Source of the DNA: Nannobrachium achirus
Taxonomy: Eukaryota > Chordata > Actinopteri > Myctophiformes > Myctophidae
Assembly: GCA_963921795.1 (NCBI GenBank)
Contig: OY997658.1
Location: 26,899,456-26,963,455 of the forward strand
Direction: 5' to 3'
Length of the DNA: 64,000 nucleotides
Positions 1-10,599 of this stretch are shown here, one piece after another. The number at the start of each line of letters is the position of its first letter. Position 1 is the first letter of the stretch. The position numbers and the translations under genes were made by a program. Below the pieces are notes generated by a model that saw only the letters and a program-made list of their open reading frames with translations, was not told the DNA's origin and ran no database searches.

Positions 1-867
1 CACAGTGTGTCCCTTCAACACATCTAACTGGTCGAAGCTCTCATCACCCTGTTCACAGTCCAAAGGCTCTTTTCCATTGTGGTGGCGACGGGGCACGCAC
101 CGGTGTTTCTTCAGCCTCTGATTGAACAGCTTACCACACTGTTTGCAGATGCGCCGTTTATTTCCTCGATTACGCCTCGCTTTCCCAGTTTGAGTCTTTG
201 TCTGTTGCTGACTGGCTGTCTTCGACCGCGGAGGACTGTAAGAACTTGGTGGGTCTCCGTCTCCTTGTTTGTGGCCGTTTCCATAGCTGGTGGTTTGCTG
301 ACAGGGTGCCAAGACCATTTGAACATTCTTTTGACAGAAGAGGTCATCATGGGATTTCTTAACGTGTTTGAGAAGGACTTCCTCAGAGGTAAAGGCATTG
401 GGGCACTTGGGGCAGGATAAGACCACAGTAGTCTGGAGAGATGTGGTCTTCGCCTTTCCCAGGAGTGGCAATTGGTCGTCAAAGATGCCGCCACACACTG
501 GCTGTAACGGGGTAGTGGGTCTCTTGAGGCAGGACGGCTCGTCCTTACATGTACTTTCTCTTACCTCCCTCCTTCTCTTCACCTCTTGCTCCATTTCCGC
601 AACCTCCCTCCGTTTCTTCTCAAGCTCTTGCTCAAGGTCTCCCTCGAAGACGCTGCCATACACGGGCTGCGACGGGGTAGGCTGGGGGTAAGCATCCTTT
701 TGTATTCCGTCACTTATCTCCTCGTCACTTCCTGTCACCGTTTCTCCGGTCTTCTTTTGCAACTCCATCTTGCAGCCTCTTTCTCCAGTTCTGAGTGTGA
801 CTGAAAGCTTCATGGCATCCTTTATACTGTTGGTTGGACCAGAGCTCTTGTCTGATGTCACGCACAT
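1..867 (-). CDS. C2H2 zinc-finger protein, 3' end outside window
   Basis: The minus strand is open without a stop from the ATG at 867 to the window edge (289 codons), so the 3' end is missing. A C2H2 finger is clear at residues 152-173 (CPKC, then H168 and H173; spacing C-x2-C-x12-H-x4-H). A second, atypical finger lies at 241-262 (CKQCGKLF, H255, then H261/H262). Residues of about 70-105 are rich in E, K and R and may form a coiled coil. A short motif of the form TPxQPVxGxxFxxxL occurs twice, encoded near 640-685 and 475-519. The segment before the second finger is basic (KARRNRGNKRR), which suits a nuclear DNA-binding protein. The start is uncertain: an in-frame stop lies about 60 bases upstream, so translation starts at this ATG or the exon begins with a splice acceptor between them. 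The single finger after an acidic region loosely recalls PRDM-type proteins, but I see no SET domain. Function unknown. Confidence 0.72.
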   Translation of the reverse strand, partial: MCVTSDKSSGPTNSIKDAMKLSVTLRTGERGCKMELQKKTGETVTGSDEEISDGIQKDAYPQPTPSQPVYGSVFEGDLEQELEKKRREVAEMEQEVKRRREVRESTCKDEPSCLKRPTTPLQPVCGGIFDDQLPLLGKAKTTSLQTTVVLSCPKCPNAFTSEEVLLKHVKKSHDDLFCQKNVQMVLAPCQQTTSYGNGHKQGDGDPPSSYSPPRSKTASQQQTKTQTGKARRNRGNKRRICKQCGKLFNQRLKKHRCVPRRHHNGKEPLDCEQGDESFDQLDVLKGHTV

Positions 868-1330
868 GCAACGTAAACAGTTGCCAGTTGCTCGCCTAGC
901 AATGCCGATTTGCACGGGCGCCGTCGCAGTTCATCCATGAGTGTCCTGAATTTGACATTGCATGCTTGGATGTTCTCACCAGCATTTCCGTCTTAGATAG
1001 AAACCTTGCATGCACACTCCCAGCAGACCATGCAAGAACCTCTATCGACCACCGAAGTCCTGACATCATGCCGCTAGATGGCGCCATTGTCCCAGTTCCG
1101 GTTGTTATTAGTGTGGTTGCCTATAGGGTGTTCACACTATTGTTCTGTTCCAAGTTTAGTTGAGTGACTTTTAGCCAATGAGGAAGCAGTATTATCGTGA
1201 CTTCACCTTTATGCAGCTTTCTCATTTCTGCATATATGATTTTCATTCATACATAAATTCTCCCGGAAAAAGTCGGAAAACTACACTTCCGGGACACTTT
1301 CTCTAGAAACAGGGTTTGGAATATTGGTTC
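868..1330. other. Upstream flank of the zinc-finger gene, no gene seen
   Basis: This sequence lies 5' of the minus-strand zinc-finger block. A CCAAT pentamer sits at 1175-1179. I see no TATA box and no convincing exon. It could hold the promoter or an intron; the sequence does not decide. Confidence 0.3.
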
Positions 1331-1334
1331 ATGG

Positions 1335-1400
1335 GAAATAGATAGATACCTTTATTATTCCAAGGGGGGAAATCATTCGCCCCGGAGGCAGCACAGTAGT
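1335..1400 (-). mobile_element. 3' tail of a fish LINE (Rex/RTE-like)
   Basis: Read on the minus strand, this ends with an AATAAA-containing stretch followed by GTATCTATCTATT. That is the usual 3' end of several fish non-LTR retrotransposons, in which a TATC microsatellite follows an AATAAAG motif. No reverse-transcriptase coding remains next to it. The AT-rich sequence to about 1630 has no recognisable protein. Confidence 0.45.
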
Positions 1401-1744
1401 TTACGGTTATTTACAACAGAGAAGTATGAAAATAAAGACATTTGTACAGTGTACATTGTGAAAGAGCAAGGAACACCAAAAAAAGAGAAAGAGTATACGT
1501 ACATACAAGTGTAATAAAAATACTTAAAGCACAACTTATCAAAACAGTGCCAAACAAAAGTGTCCATAACAGTCAGCACTCGTTTCTAGCATTTCTAGCA
1601 TTTAAATGTGTACTTTTCCACCTTTAGTCGATGCTTCATATCCATATGAGTAAAATCACTGGGTGGTTTGATTATTTTTGGAACACAGTTCTTATATGAG
1701 GCGCTCAAAGAGTTCCCTTATGGGGATTTCTGCACAAAAAATAA

Positions 1745-2130
1745 CAATGGGAACCTGGGTGATAGCGCCCTCTAGTGGCAGTGACGTCAGACTTTGATGG
1801 TCTGTATCAAACTTGAAAGAAGTGTGGTTGCCGTGACGTGAATTCCGTCTTACCATTTGAATTTTCCCCATTCAAGTCAATGGGGAAGATTAATTCACTA
1901 ATAAACTAATGGCCATATACAGTATATGGACATCTCTGTGTCAGTCCTTGTCCCTTTTATGCCCATATATGGAGAGCCCCGATGTCATCAATATATTGTA
2001 TGCCCATATCTTGGAATGCCCATATATGGACATACTGGTTGAATCTACATTTTCCCATTTGGCTTCCATGTCAGTCTCATGTGGTCTATGACGTCAGGCA
2101 TCTATGATGTCAGTCACCTCCATATTTGGG
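1745..2130 (+). repeat. CArG-box repeat fragment
   Basis: This fragment holds two exact CCATATATGG sequences (1963-1972, 2020-2029) with GATGTCATCAATAT and TGACGTCAG between and around them. The same word set recurs at 27.6-28.5, 44.3-45.0, 50.8-51.5 and 53.3-54.6 kb, so it is a degenerate member of a dispersed family. No coding capacity. Confidence 0.6.
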
Positions 2131-2172
2131 AAAAGTTATTTTTTTGCATTTTCCCATGCAAGTCAATGGAGA

Positions 2173-2258
2173 AAATGAATTCACCAATAAATTAATATAT
2201 AAATTAAACTATAAGAAAATGAATTCACCAATACATTAATATAAATTAAACTACATAA
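2173..2258 (+). repeat. Two-copy AT-rich tandem repeat
   Basis: A unit of about 44 bases starting AAAATGAATTCACCAATA is present twice in tandem with a few changes. Confidence 0.7.
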
Positions 2259-2345
2259 CTGTGGGAGGAGTAGCATGGCAATACCTGATGGAAGCTGGAA
2301 CTAGACTGCATTCTGTCGAGGTGCCAACTTGCGCCTTGTTATTTA

Positions 2346-2630
2346 CCGATGTTTCCTGTTGAGATTGGCAGATTTCACCCAGGTTTTTTCCCTCTCACTC
2401 ACGTCACTTTGTCTGCTGACCTCACTCAGCAACAAAATAAACAGAAAATACACAAAAATTAAAATAAAACAATTCACAGGAGGCAAGCAGTGAGCACCCC
2501 ATGATGTGCCCTGCAATGTAGTTTCAAATGCACCACTTTTTTGAGAGTAAAAAAAGAAAATAAAACCTGTGTGACTTGTGTGATCTTGGCAGGTTGCCCC
2601 AGGAAATGTGCCAATCTCAACAGGAAACGG
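2346..2630. mobile_element. MITE with TA target duplication
   Basis: The ends are inverted copies (CCGATGTTTCCTGTTGAGAT at the left, ATCTCAACAGGAAACGG at the right) and each is flanked by TA. A 285-bp element with these features fits a Tc1/mariner-type non-autonomous element. No transposase is encoded. Confidence 0.65.
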
Positions 2631-2822
2631 TATAGCAGGTCGCACTTGTTGGTGGTAACGTCACCAAGAACGCTGCTCCCTGCGTAAACACAGACACGCA
2701 GGACGCACAGATACACCAAGCGCTGTACGTGCGCCCTCTGCTGGCGCAAGTGATAAAGAAAGTGTGGTTGCAACCAGACTATTCAGCCTCCTGGTGGCCA
2801 CTTTAACAGGCGGCTTCATATT

Positions 2823-3230
2823 TTGGCCTATACAAAGAATATATTGTTTCATACCACTCACTGTACATACACAAGTACAGTAACGACAGGGGAAGCAGCT
2901 AAGAACGTAGGCAAAAATCTGAGCTATCCGTGTGCAAAAGTTGGAGTCTGTAGAAACAACCGTGTGCGACCCCACTCGGTTACTCGTTGTGAAAGTCCTA
3001 TGACGTCTATGACGTCTGACATACCTACAATCCCTTTTATGCTCATATATGGAGATCCCTGTCTGTCTGTAGAACCAATCGTGTGCTGTGAGACCCCAGA
3101 CATGCGTCCGTGCGTGTCAGTATCTGTCTCTCAGACCCTTGTCCCCTTTTATGGGCATAAAAGGGATGTTTCCCTAACAGGACATCATCTGAGAATAAGA
3201 TGTAGAGGTCAGCTCCATATATAGAGATCT
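2823..3230 (+). repeat. Dispersed repeat, inverted partner at 55 kb
   Basis: The sequence from about 2850 (GGGGAAGCAGCTAA) through TGACGTCTATGACGTCTGAC and a TCATATATGGAGAT block matches the reverse complement of 55010-55262. It belongs to the family that carries CArG-like boxes and CRE-like TGACGTC words. No real ORF. Confidence 0.65.
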
Positions 3231-3234
3231 AGGT

Positions 3235-3774
3235 CAGGGGTTTTCAAAGTGGGTGACGGGGCACCCTGGGGTGCCGTGACAGCAGTCCAGGGGTGACGCA
3301 AGATCATTTGATAATATTTATATTTGGAATTTATTTGGACACTTGAAAAAATATTATTTAGTATATTTTAAACTTGTACAAAGTACAAAGTTATTTTCAG
3401 TCAGTTCTAACCAAAATGGCTATTATCTCAAAGTTTTCCTCGCAACATAATCACTAAAATATCGCCACTGTCGGGCAGAAACCTCGTATCTCCAAGTTTC
3501 AAATGTGTACATCTTTTGCACTGCTTCATCATACAAGACCGTCGCACAAAACTAGTGAAAACAGCCGATCTACAAGCACTGTTTTCACTAGTTTAGTCAA
3601 TTTTATAGATGATAAATACAAAACGAACGGTTTTGGACATACAAGGTTTCCACCCGACAACGACGATATGCTATAAATATAAGGTGCTGGGAGTGAAAAT
3701 TATAATGTAGGGGTGCCTCGGATTAAAAAAATATTCATGGGGTGCCCTGAGACAAAAAAGTTTGGGAACCGCCA
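3235..3774. mobile_element. hAT-like non-autonomous element
   Basis: It starts CAGGGGTTTTCAAAGTGGG and ends with TTTGGGAACCGCC, whose reverse complement is GGCGGTTCCCAAA. This is the hAT (Charlie-like) end style. No clear 8-bp duplication remains. A TA-flanked MITE is inserted inside at 3462-3666. Confidence 0.6.
3462..3666. mobile_element. MITE-A copy 1 (TA-flanked, hairpin core)
   Basis: The terminal inverted repeats are TCGCCACTGTCGGGC and CCCGACAACGACGA, flanked by TA on both sides. The centre holds a shortened hairpin (GTGAAAACAGCCGATCTACA ... TGTTTTCAC). Sister copies lie at 13527-13752 and 43951-44214. The three copies differ in length (205, 226 and 264 bp), largely through loss of the hairpin centre. 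Confidence 0.7.
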
Positions 3775-4375
3775 ATGCATTTCAATGGGAATGGCGTGGA
3801 TTTATGGTCTTGAGCAGCTTTCAGCGCAAAAGACCTTGCGTTTATTCTTGAAGCACAGTTTTTCCCCTCTGTCCAATCGGATGAGTCGATACGAACCGTC
3901 CCAAGACTCAGGAAGTGACAAGTGGTTGTCATTGGTTATTGGGAGAAGACGCTGGCTGAGCACAACAAGAGTTTATCAGCCAGCAGACCGTGCCCTTACA
4001 AGTAAAAGTCTGGAATTCAAAATGTACTTGATCAAAAGTACAAGTACAAAAGTATTGGTATCAAAATGTACTTAAAGTATACAAAAGGTTTGAACATAGC
4101 AGATCTACAAGCTCACAACGCATCACGATGCGACACGTTGTGAGCTTGTAGATCGTCTATTTTCAAATGGCCTACTCTAGGTATAAAATAGGGCTAAAGT
4201 GGTTTATGTATGTTTTATAATATTATAATTTATATCTGCAAAGTAACTACTATAAAGTTTTCAAAACATGTAGTGGAGTAAAAGTATAATATTTGCATCC
4301 GAGATGTAGTAAAGTAAAAGTATTGGACATTGTAAGTAAGTAAAGTTCAAATGCCTCAACATTTTACTTACAGGG
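3775..4375. mobile_element. Fragment of AAGTACTT-type hAT-like element with hairpin
   Basis: Words such as AAAGTACAAGTACAAAAGTA mark the common fish element seen intact at 17663-18510. The first 220 bases (GCATTTCAATGG, TTTTTCCCCTCTGTCCAATC) resemble 49030-49270, so the two copies share an internal module. A long hairpin with arms AGCAGATCTACAAGCTCAC sits at about 4098-4176. The element appears to be interrupted here; its end reappears near 5880-5925. Confidence 0.55.
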
Positions 4376-4943
4376 GTACTGTCACCTAAAAGGGTACTGT
4401 CACCTTAATTAAGAAGTCATCTTAAAATATAAGTTAATATTTTTATGATGTCATTGTGGGAATGCGCAATTATAAGCCAATCAAATTAATTGACATACTT
4501 AGACTACTTACTGTACTGGTCAGCTGTTGTTGGGGGGGCGAGGGGCAGATTACACTGTGACATGAGTTTCAGACTATTTCAGACCGTTTTCAGAGAGACC
4601 ACGTGACATGGTCATCATACTATTATAATTTCGGGGCATGTCAGACCGGTGAACCTGAGCGCAAAGGTGGGGGCGTGGGAGTGTGGGGAACACACACCAC
4701 TGACTATTGCCGATGATGGAGAGGTTATAATATAGCTTTATGTATTGAGAGGCACTCTTGCCGATTTTGTAAGAGACTCGTCGCCAATTGCACAAGATAT
4801 TTAAAAGTTATTTTGGGCCATGATGATAACCCCTTCTTCCCATTATTAGACTAAGGATTTATATTGTCTGTGTTATTGTTTACAAACACAATTATTCCCG
4901 TGTGGCAAGATCGCGGTTCCACTAGTTTTACTAGTAGGCTAGT
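4376..4943. other. AT-rich insert, nothing recognised
   Basis: This is the left part of sequence that separates two parts of an AAGTACTT-type element. It contains a short direct repeat of AGGGTACTGTCACC near 4375-4405. I see no coding region or RNA gene. Confidence 0.4.
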
Positions 4944-5163
4944 GTAGGCCTAGAAGCCTTTTCAGAAGTTAATTTAATGTTATCCATTTAATGATTTCCT
5001 TTATCCTCCTCTACTGTAATCTTGCGCTAATGCATACAACTGTTTTCACCAGGTTTTAAGGCCTAGTAGGCTTTTCAGAAGTTAATTTAATGTTTTCCCT
5101 TTAATGGTTTCCTTTATCGTCATCTTGCGCTAATGCACGCAACTGTTTTCGCCAGGTTTAAGG
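4944..5163 (+). repeat. Two-copy tandem repeat of about 110 bp
   Basis: Each unit runs AGGCCTAG..., CTTTTCAGAAGTTAATTTAA, CTTGCGCTAATGCA, ACTGTTTTC and ends CCAGGTTT. The units start near 4944 and 5061 and differ at scattered bases. Confidence 0.75.
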
Positions 5164-5227
5164 TCTTATTTTAGTTGTTTCTCATAAGCTCGCGACCCTC
5201 CTTGCCCATTGGCCCCCACCTCTGTGA

Positions 5228-5830
5228 GGTCCCATCCTCTTTTACAGTACACTTTAAGACATAATAAGACATAATAAGACAGAATAAAGCCATAATAAGA
5301 AATAATGTGTTGGTAATTAGAGCTAATATATTTTATTAGACAGAAACAAAGACAGAATAGTAGAAAGAGCGAATACATTCTCTGGCACTGTCACCTGCCG
5401 CGGAACTGCAGCCCGTCCGTGCGGTGGTGGCTGAGACAGAATAGCAGAAAGCGAATACATTATCTAGCACCGGCATCGCTGGTAACTGCCGCGGCAGCCA
5501 CCACCGCACGGACGGGCAGTTTCCCGCTACGGGACCTGCCGGTCCGTGCGGCGGCCGCCGGTCCTACTGGCCGGACTGCTGGTCCTATCGCCGGCGATGC
5601 AGTGCGACTGCTGGTCGAACTAGCGGTCGTGCGGCAGTGTCTGCCGCTGCAGTTCCGCGGCAGGTGACGGTGCCAGAGAATGTATTCGCTCTTTCTACTA
5701 TTCTGTCTTTCTTTCTGTCTAATAAAATATATTAGCTCTAATTACCAACACATTATTTCTTATTATGGCTTTATTCTGTCTTATTCTGTCTTATTATGTC
5801 TTAAAGTGTACTGTAAAAGAGGATGGGACC
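5228..5830. mobile_element. Foldback element with ~185-bp arms and GC-rich heart
   Basis: Arms at 5228-5413 and 5643-5830 are near-perfect inverted copies, beginning GGTCCCATCCTCTTTTACAG and ending with its complement. The arms are AT-rich, but the 5390-5660 centre is strongly GC- and CpG-rich and contains a smaller nested inverted repeat (CCGTCCGTGCGGTGGTGGCT near 5410 and its complement near 5495). Both arms translate to the same hydrophobic ORF (MYSLFLLFCL...), which is a by-product of the inverted repeat and not evidence of a gene. No target duplication is evident. Confidence 0.75.
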
Positions 5831-5869
5831 CTTTGTGCTTAGGTTCACCGGGGAAACCGCGGTCGCGTC

Positions 5870-5930
5870 AGTGGGCCTTTAAGTACAGTACTTAAGTAAA
5901 TGTACTTAGTTACTTTACACGACTGGTGAG
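5870..5930. mobile_element. Terminal fragment of AAGTACTT-type element
   Basis: AAGTACAGTACTTAAGTAAA followed by GTTACTTTACACGACTGGTG corresponds to the end of the element at 17663 in the opposite orientation. It is probably the other end of the fragment at 3775-4375, split by the sequence that carries the 5228-5830 foldback. Confidence 0.5.
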
Positions 5931-6717
5931 GTGGAGTCTGAAGTGGTGAGTTGTCAGACTGCCACGACTAGTTTGATTGAGTCTGCAGTTCTACGCTTCA
6001 GAATGGACTTTTTGAAATACCAATAAACATGTCTTGTCTTACATTCTACATTCAGCACACGCGCATACATGCATGCACGCATACACAAAATGCACCTCTG
6101 TCCTCTAATCCCTGACCACAGCCGCCCTCCATTTGCAATCACTGTTGTTTATTGTTTACAAAAAAATCCATTTTACATATATATGAGGCCATTTCCCCCG
6201 TCTCAGCCCTCGATGACTGCTCTCTCAGGCAGAATTATGACACGCCTCGATGAAAAGGCAATCGGGTCGGCACCGCCGCCCAATCAAGAGACCGGAGTCA
6301 AGCTTTGATGATGGGGACGGTGATGATGATCATAGAAGGGTGGCAGAGAGAGAGAGGCGACGGAAGTTTGCCAACGGAGATTAGATGGGGAGATATGGCA
6401 ACTGGGAGCGTTTGAAGTTTTGTTCATCGAGTCAAAACCGAGTTAAGTTTGTTAATTTATTTATGTTGTATTTATTTATTGATTTTGTTCCCAGTAACAC
6501 GACATCCTGTTCAGTGAAATGGTGTTTACACTTCTGTTGCAGAATATTGAGTACCCTAACTAAAGAGAATAAAATAATAATAAATGAAATTGTGAGAAAT
6601 TGTACCGACCAGCTATTTCTGTTATTCATTAATTGCTTTCAAGTTTGTCGTCCTCCTCCACCCAAACCTAGTCCTTCCAAGGGCGTCACAAGGTGGGGGG
6701 AAAAGTGGGACTGAGTT
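5931..6717. other. No gene recognised
   Basis: Mixed single-copy-looking sequence. Open frames here have no recognisable domain and no splice context. Confidence 0.35.
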
Positions 6718-7150
6718 ACTAGGGCCGAAGGTGGAGGGGCCTTAATTAGCTATTTAGCTATGGAAAAATAGCAGATATACAAGCTTGTAGATCTGCTTGT
6801 AGATCTGCTATTTTTTAAAAGTCGTGAACATTTGTGAAAATCGTGGCCAAATACATATACTTTTGGGGGTCCTTCACATGAAAACGTTTGAGCAACACTG
6901 ACATAGAAACATAGGTTTTACTCAAAAAAAACCTAAAAAGAAGAAAATGTTGAAGACATTTATTGAATCGGGTCAAAGATATTCAAAGACATGCGCAAAT
7001 TTTCACGATGTAAAAGAAAATACTAGATCTATACGTTTGCAGCGTGGCACCGCATGTATATCTGCTATAGACCCCCTCCCCCTATGAAGAACATTAATGG
7101 GGGGGCCTGCAGTGAATCCTTGTACCCAGGGCCCAGAATTTGGTGTGACA
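6718..7150. mobile_element. Compound element, inverted partner at 30.6-31.1 kb
   Basis: It begins GGGCCGAAGGTGGAGGGGCC and ends TTGTACCCAGGGCCCAGAAT, and is the reverse complement of 30590-31100. Its interior shares the GGGGGTCCTTCACATGAAAA and ATAGAAACATAGGTTTT blocks with the two-hairpin elements, but the outer ends are different. A hairpin at 6768-6822 has arms AAAATAGCAGATATACAAGC with a duplicated inner part. Confidence 0.55.
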
Positions 7151-7753
7151 GCCCTGACTCCTTCTTCTTCCATTCTTGCTCTTCTTCCTTCTGTCTCTAT
7201 TTCTCTAACAGGGAATGGAGCAGAGAGGACCGGCAGCTCTGAGTAGAGCAATGATGGCTGTCAGCTCCTGAGGCTATACACCCCCCCTGGGTTCCTCATC
7301 CCGTTGCTCATTCATCTCATTATGTTTCAATAAATGGTTAAACCAAGAAGTTTGGTCTACTCTCTGCTAGTGAAATGTACAAATAAATCCACATGTTAAA
7401 TTCATTAAGTCAGGACTGGCAGTATACACACACTCTCACACACACGCACACACACACACACAAAACCGCACATTTTTGATTGATTGATTGAGTATTTTAT
7501 TAGACAAAAATGGAGAACAGTACAAGTATAGTCAAAACAATAAAATAAAGTAGTACAGTACAAGTCACCCTGCCTAAATAAGACCTTTTACAGTCTTTTT
7601 TACGTCGGAAGTCCTTGGTATTCAATGCATGGACATAACAAATAGCAAGAAAAAATAATAATAATCAAAAAATCATCACAGTTATAAAAACACTATATGT
7701 ACGAGGTAGGGGAAACAAGGGGGTGGGCTAAACACAGCAGTCGTGTTATTTAA
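7151..7753. other. No gene; short CA tract
   Basis: An imperfect (CA)n tract lies at about 7428-7462. The sequence from 7470 (TGATTGATTGATTG, TATTTTATTAGACAAAAATG) looks like repeat tail. Nothing coding is seen. Confidence 0.35.
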
Positions 7754-8272
7754 CCCTCTAAGGCCCACGGTTGTAATATTACAACGTTTGTATTTTATCC
7801 AAAAAAAGGTTTAAATCATTTTATTTTAGCTCCCCCTACCACCTAAACATCACCATTGGAATCTATTGTTTAGTATTACAATGCCATTGGCCACAATATT
7901 TGCATATAAATACCCCCCACAGGGGCTGACATTCACACCCGCCACACCCGCTGACATTCCAGAGTTTTGACGAACATCTCACTTTTTCATGGAAGCTATT
8001 CCTCACAAAAACATAAGTAAAATGCCTGTACTATTTTTTTTGGTGATCATTAGAATGTCTAGAACATGTACATATGTTATTATTGTGAAAAATATCCCCC
8101 ATATGTAAATTAGAGCATGATTTATGATTTATGATTTATGGCTATAAAACCTTACAAAAACATTTTTTTGAAAAAAAAACATTACATTTTCCTCTTATTA
8201 GGACTCCTACAACACCATCTGATTTTTTTCAATTTTTTATTTCAAGTATTTCTATATTTGGGCCTTAGAGGG
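7754..8272. mobile_element. piggyBac-like MITE, TTAA target
   Basis: The left end is TTAA followed by CCCTCTAAGGCCCA; the right end is TGGGCCTTAGAGGG followed by TTGA, a one-base change from TTAA. TTAACCC-type ends with a TTAA target are typical of piggyBac-like elements. A diverged copy in the opposite orientation lies at 9440-9945. Confidence 0.65.
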
Positions 8273-8474
8273 TTGAACACATCCCGACTTCCCACACAGG
8301 CACATGGCACTTTATATTGTGATTGTACAAATGAACAATTGAACATTCTGTGCATATAACACACACAGATACATGTGCATTCACATGGTGGGCCACACTA
8401 TACTGCACCTCATCATCACAACACAATGCAACAATTCAATGGAGGCTGTGATGCGCTCAGTGAACCCTCTGAAC

Positions 8475-9363
8475 TAGGGTTGTTCGATTAATCGATTTTT
8501 AATCGTAACCCGGTTTTTTTCCTTTGGACGATTTAAAAAAATGGAAATCGTAAAATCGATTTTCACTTTAATTAGGGAAATTCTTACTCATTGGAGCCTT
8601 GCACGCGCAAAAAAGCCCCGTCCTCCTAAAGCAGGACGACAAGGTCCGACACCAAATTAATACTACTTGCTATCTGATGTGTAATTTCTTTGATGCGCGT
8701 TTAGCGCACGTCAGACTGAGCAGAGTTCACCACCGCACTGCGCTCACTCGCGATGGTTCAAGCAGCAAACAGAACAAAACGCTGCTGAGCTGGTAAACTT
8801 ACTTCTTGTTGTAGTTTGAAAGAAGCTTATTAATTCTGTGTTACCCACCTACTGACTGTAGTCTACTCCTACTGTCCGTGTCACTGTGTTAATTTTGCGT
8901 CGGGAAGCGAAGCGCTTCGCCTCCGTTTACAATCAGTCAACATCTCCGTGCATGAGTGGTGCAGGGCAGGGGCGTAGCCAGGAATTACATTTTGGTAGGC
9001 GAAATGCCTACCAAAATGCCTCACCAGCCTCCAAGAGCTGGCTTGTTTTGGCTGTTTTGTCACTCACTATTGATAATGAAACACTAAGGACGCTAAGTTG
9101 TATGTGATTGTTGCACAACTAAAGTTATTATTATTAATACCCTTATTGTTTTATTGCATTTTGCTATTTGGCTATATAAAAAAAATCAAAAAATGAAACA
9201 ATAATGAAAAAAAAAAAATCATTTCCTTGCATTTTTTAAATGAAAACAAAATAGTTGAAACAATGTATTATTCTTTTAACAAAAAATCGAAATCGAAATT
9301 GAAAATCGGGATTTCAGAGAAAATAATCGAGATTTTATTTTTTGGCCATATCGAACAACCCTA
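8475..9363. mobile_element. hAT-like element, 8-bp TSD CTCTGAAC
   Basis: Terminal repeats TAGGGTTGTTCGAT and ATCGAACAACCCTA are flanked by identical CTCTGAAC at 8467-8474 and 9364-9371. An 8-bp target duplication with TAGGG-type ends is the hAT hallmark. The interior has a GC-richer section at 8590-8800 with no recognisable transposase, and a CAGGGGCGTAGCCAGGAAT fragment near 8964 that recalls another hAT end. Non-autonomous. Confidence 0.85.
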
Positions 9364-9439
9364 CTCTGAACCCACCCAGACTATACCAATGGTGAGAAGT
9401 GCACTCAGATGTGACATGCTTATCCCTGCAAGACCCCAA

Positions 9440-9945
9440 TTAATTTCTACTTGCCAAAAAATGTTTTTAAAAAATCAGATGGTGTGGAGTCCTAATCAGA
9501 GGAAAATGTAATGTTTAAAAAGTATTAATGTTTTTGTAAGGTTTTATAGCCATAAATCATGAATCATAAATCATGCTCTAATTTGCATTTTGAGGAATAA
9601 TAACATATGTACATGTTCTAGACATTCTAAGGATCACAAAAAAAAACTATTACAGGCATTTTACTTATGCTTTTTGTGAGGAATAGCTTCATTGAAAAAG
9701 TGAGATGTTGTTCGTCCAGACTCTGGACTCCAGAGATCTTGAAGTTGGTGTGAATGTCAGCCTCTGTGGGGGTATGTATATGCAAATATCGTGGCCAATG
9801 GCATTGTAATACTAAACAATAGGATTTAAAGGTGATGTTAATGTGAAAAAAGGAAAACTAATTACAACATTTTTTTTTTTTTTTTTATATTTAAAACGTG
9901 ATACCAAAAAGCATCGCTGGGCCTTGCAGGGTTATGCAGAAATCC
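9440..9945. mobile_element. Diverged reverse copy of the 7754-8272 MITE
   Basis: The blocks TTTATAGCCATAAATCATGA, TATGTACATGTTCTAGACAT and TGTGAGGAATAGCTTC match the complement of 7980-8230. The outer end reads CTGGGCCTTGCAGGGTT, a degraded form of the TGGGCCTTAGAGGGTT terminus. Confidence 0.6.
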
Positions 9946-10197
9946 TGGCCCTGTCTAAGAATAACAAGTATTGTGCGGCTTGAAATGTATTCATAGCAAA
10001 TTGCCAGTGGTCCCAGAATAAAGGCAGGCATTTCACACCACCTGCTGTTGTGGCTTTCACACTGGCATCATCATGACAACAGTAATCCATTCATCATGGA
10101 TTTCTGGCTCTGATTCATCCAACAGTTTGGAGGTTGTAATTCTTCCTTTTCTTTTTCGCTCCATAAAAAGTCCCTGTAAATTATAGGACAGATGGGC

Positions 10198-10200
<3 letters not shown>

Positions 10201-10274
<74 letters not shown>
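10201..10274. repeat. (TC)n microsatellite
   Basis: An uninterrupted run of TC dinucleotides, about 37 copies. Sequence from 9946 to 10200 and from 10275 to 10600 shows no gene. Confidence 0.95.
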
Positions 10275-10276
<2 letters not shown>

Positions 10277-10599
10277 AGTTCATAAAGTTATCATAAGTAT
10301 AACTAAATTAAATTTGAAATGAGTAGATTGGCTATTTTTGCTACTTTTACAACTAAATGCATTTGAAATGTAAAACTTTTCAGGATTCCAATAAAAAAAA
10401 AATGTCAACAAAAAAGACAAGCGTTACCCTTCCGGACGTCCGGACAGACACGGTCAAGATGTGGCGGTTCTGATAGTAAACTGCGACCTGCGGTCGCAAC
10501 AAATCCGCTCTTGAGATGCACCGGACCGTGCTGCATTCTTGAGGTTCTGTTCCTGGCTTCAGAAAAGCTGTTGGTACTGAAATTATGTTCTGTGCTGGT

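Noticed and set aside
5166-5895. Two hydrophobic ORFs starting MYSLFLLFC at opposite ends of the foldback
   Set aside because: They are the same sequence read from both arms of an inverted repeat, without splice or promoter context.
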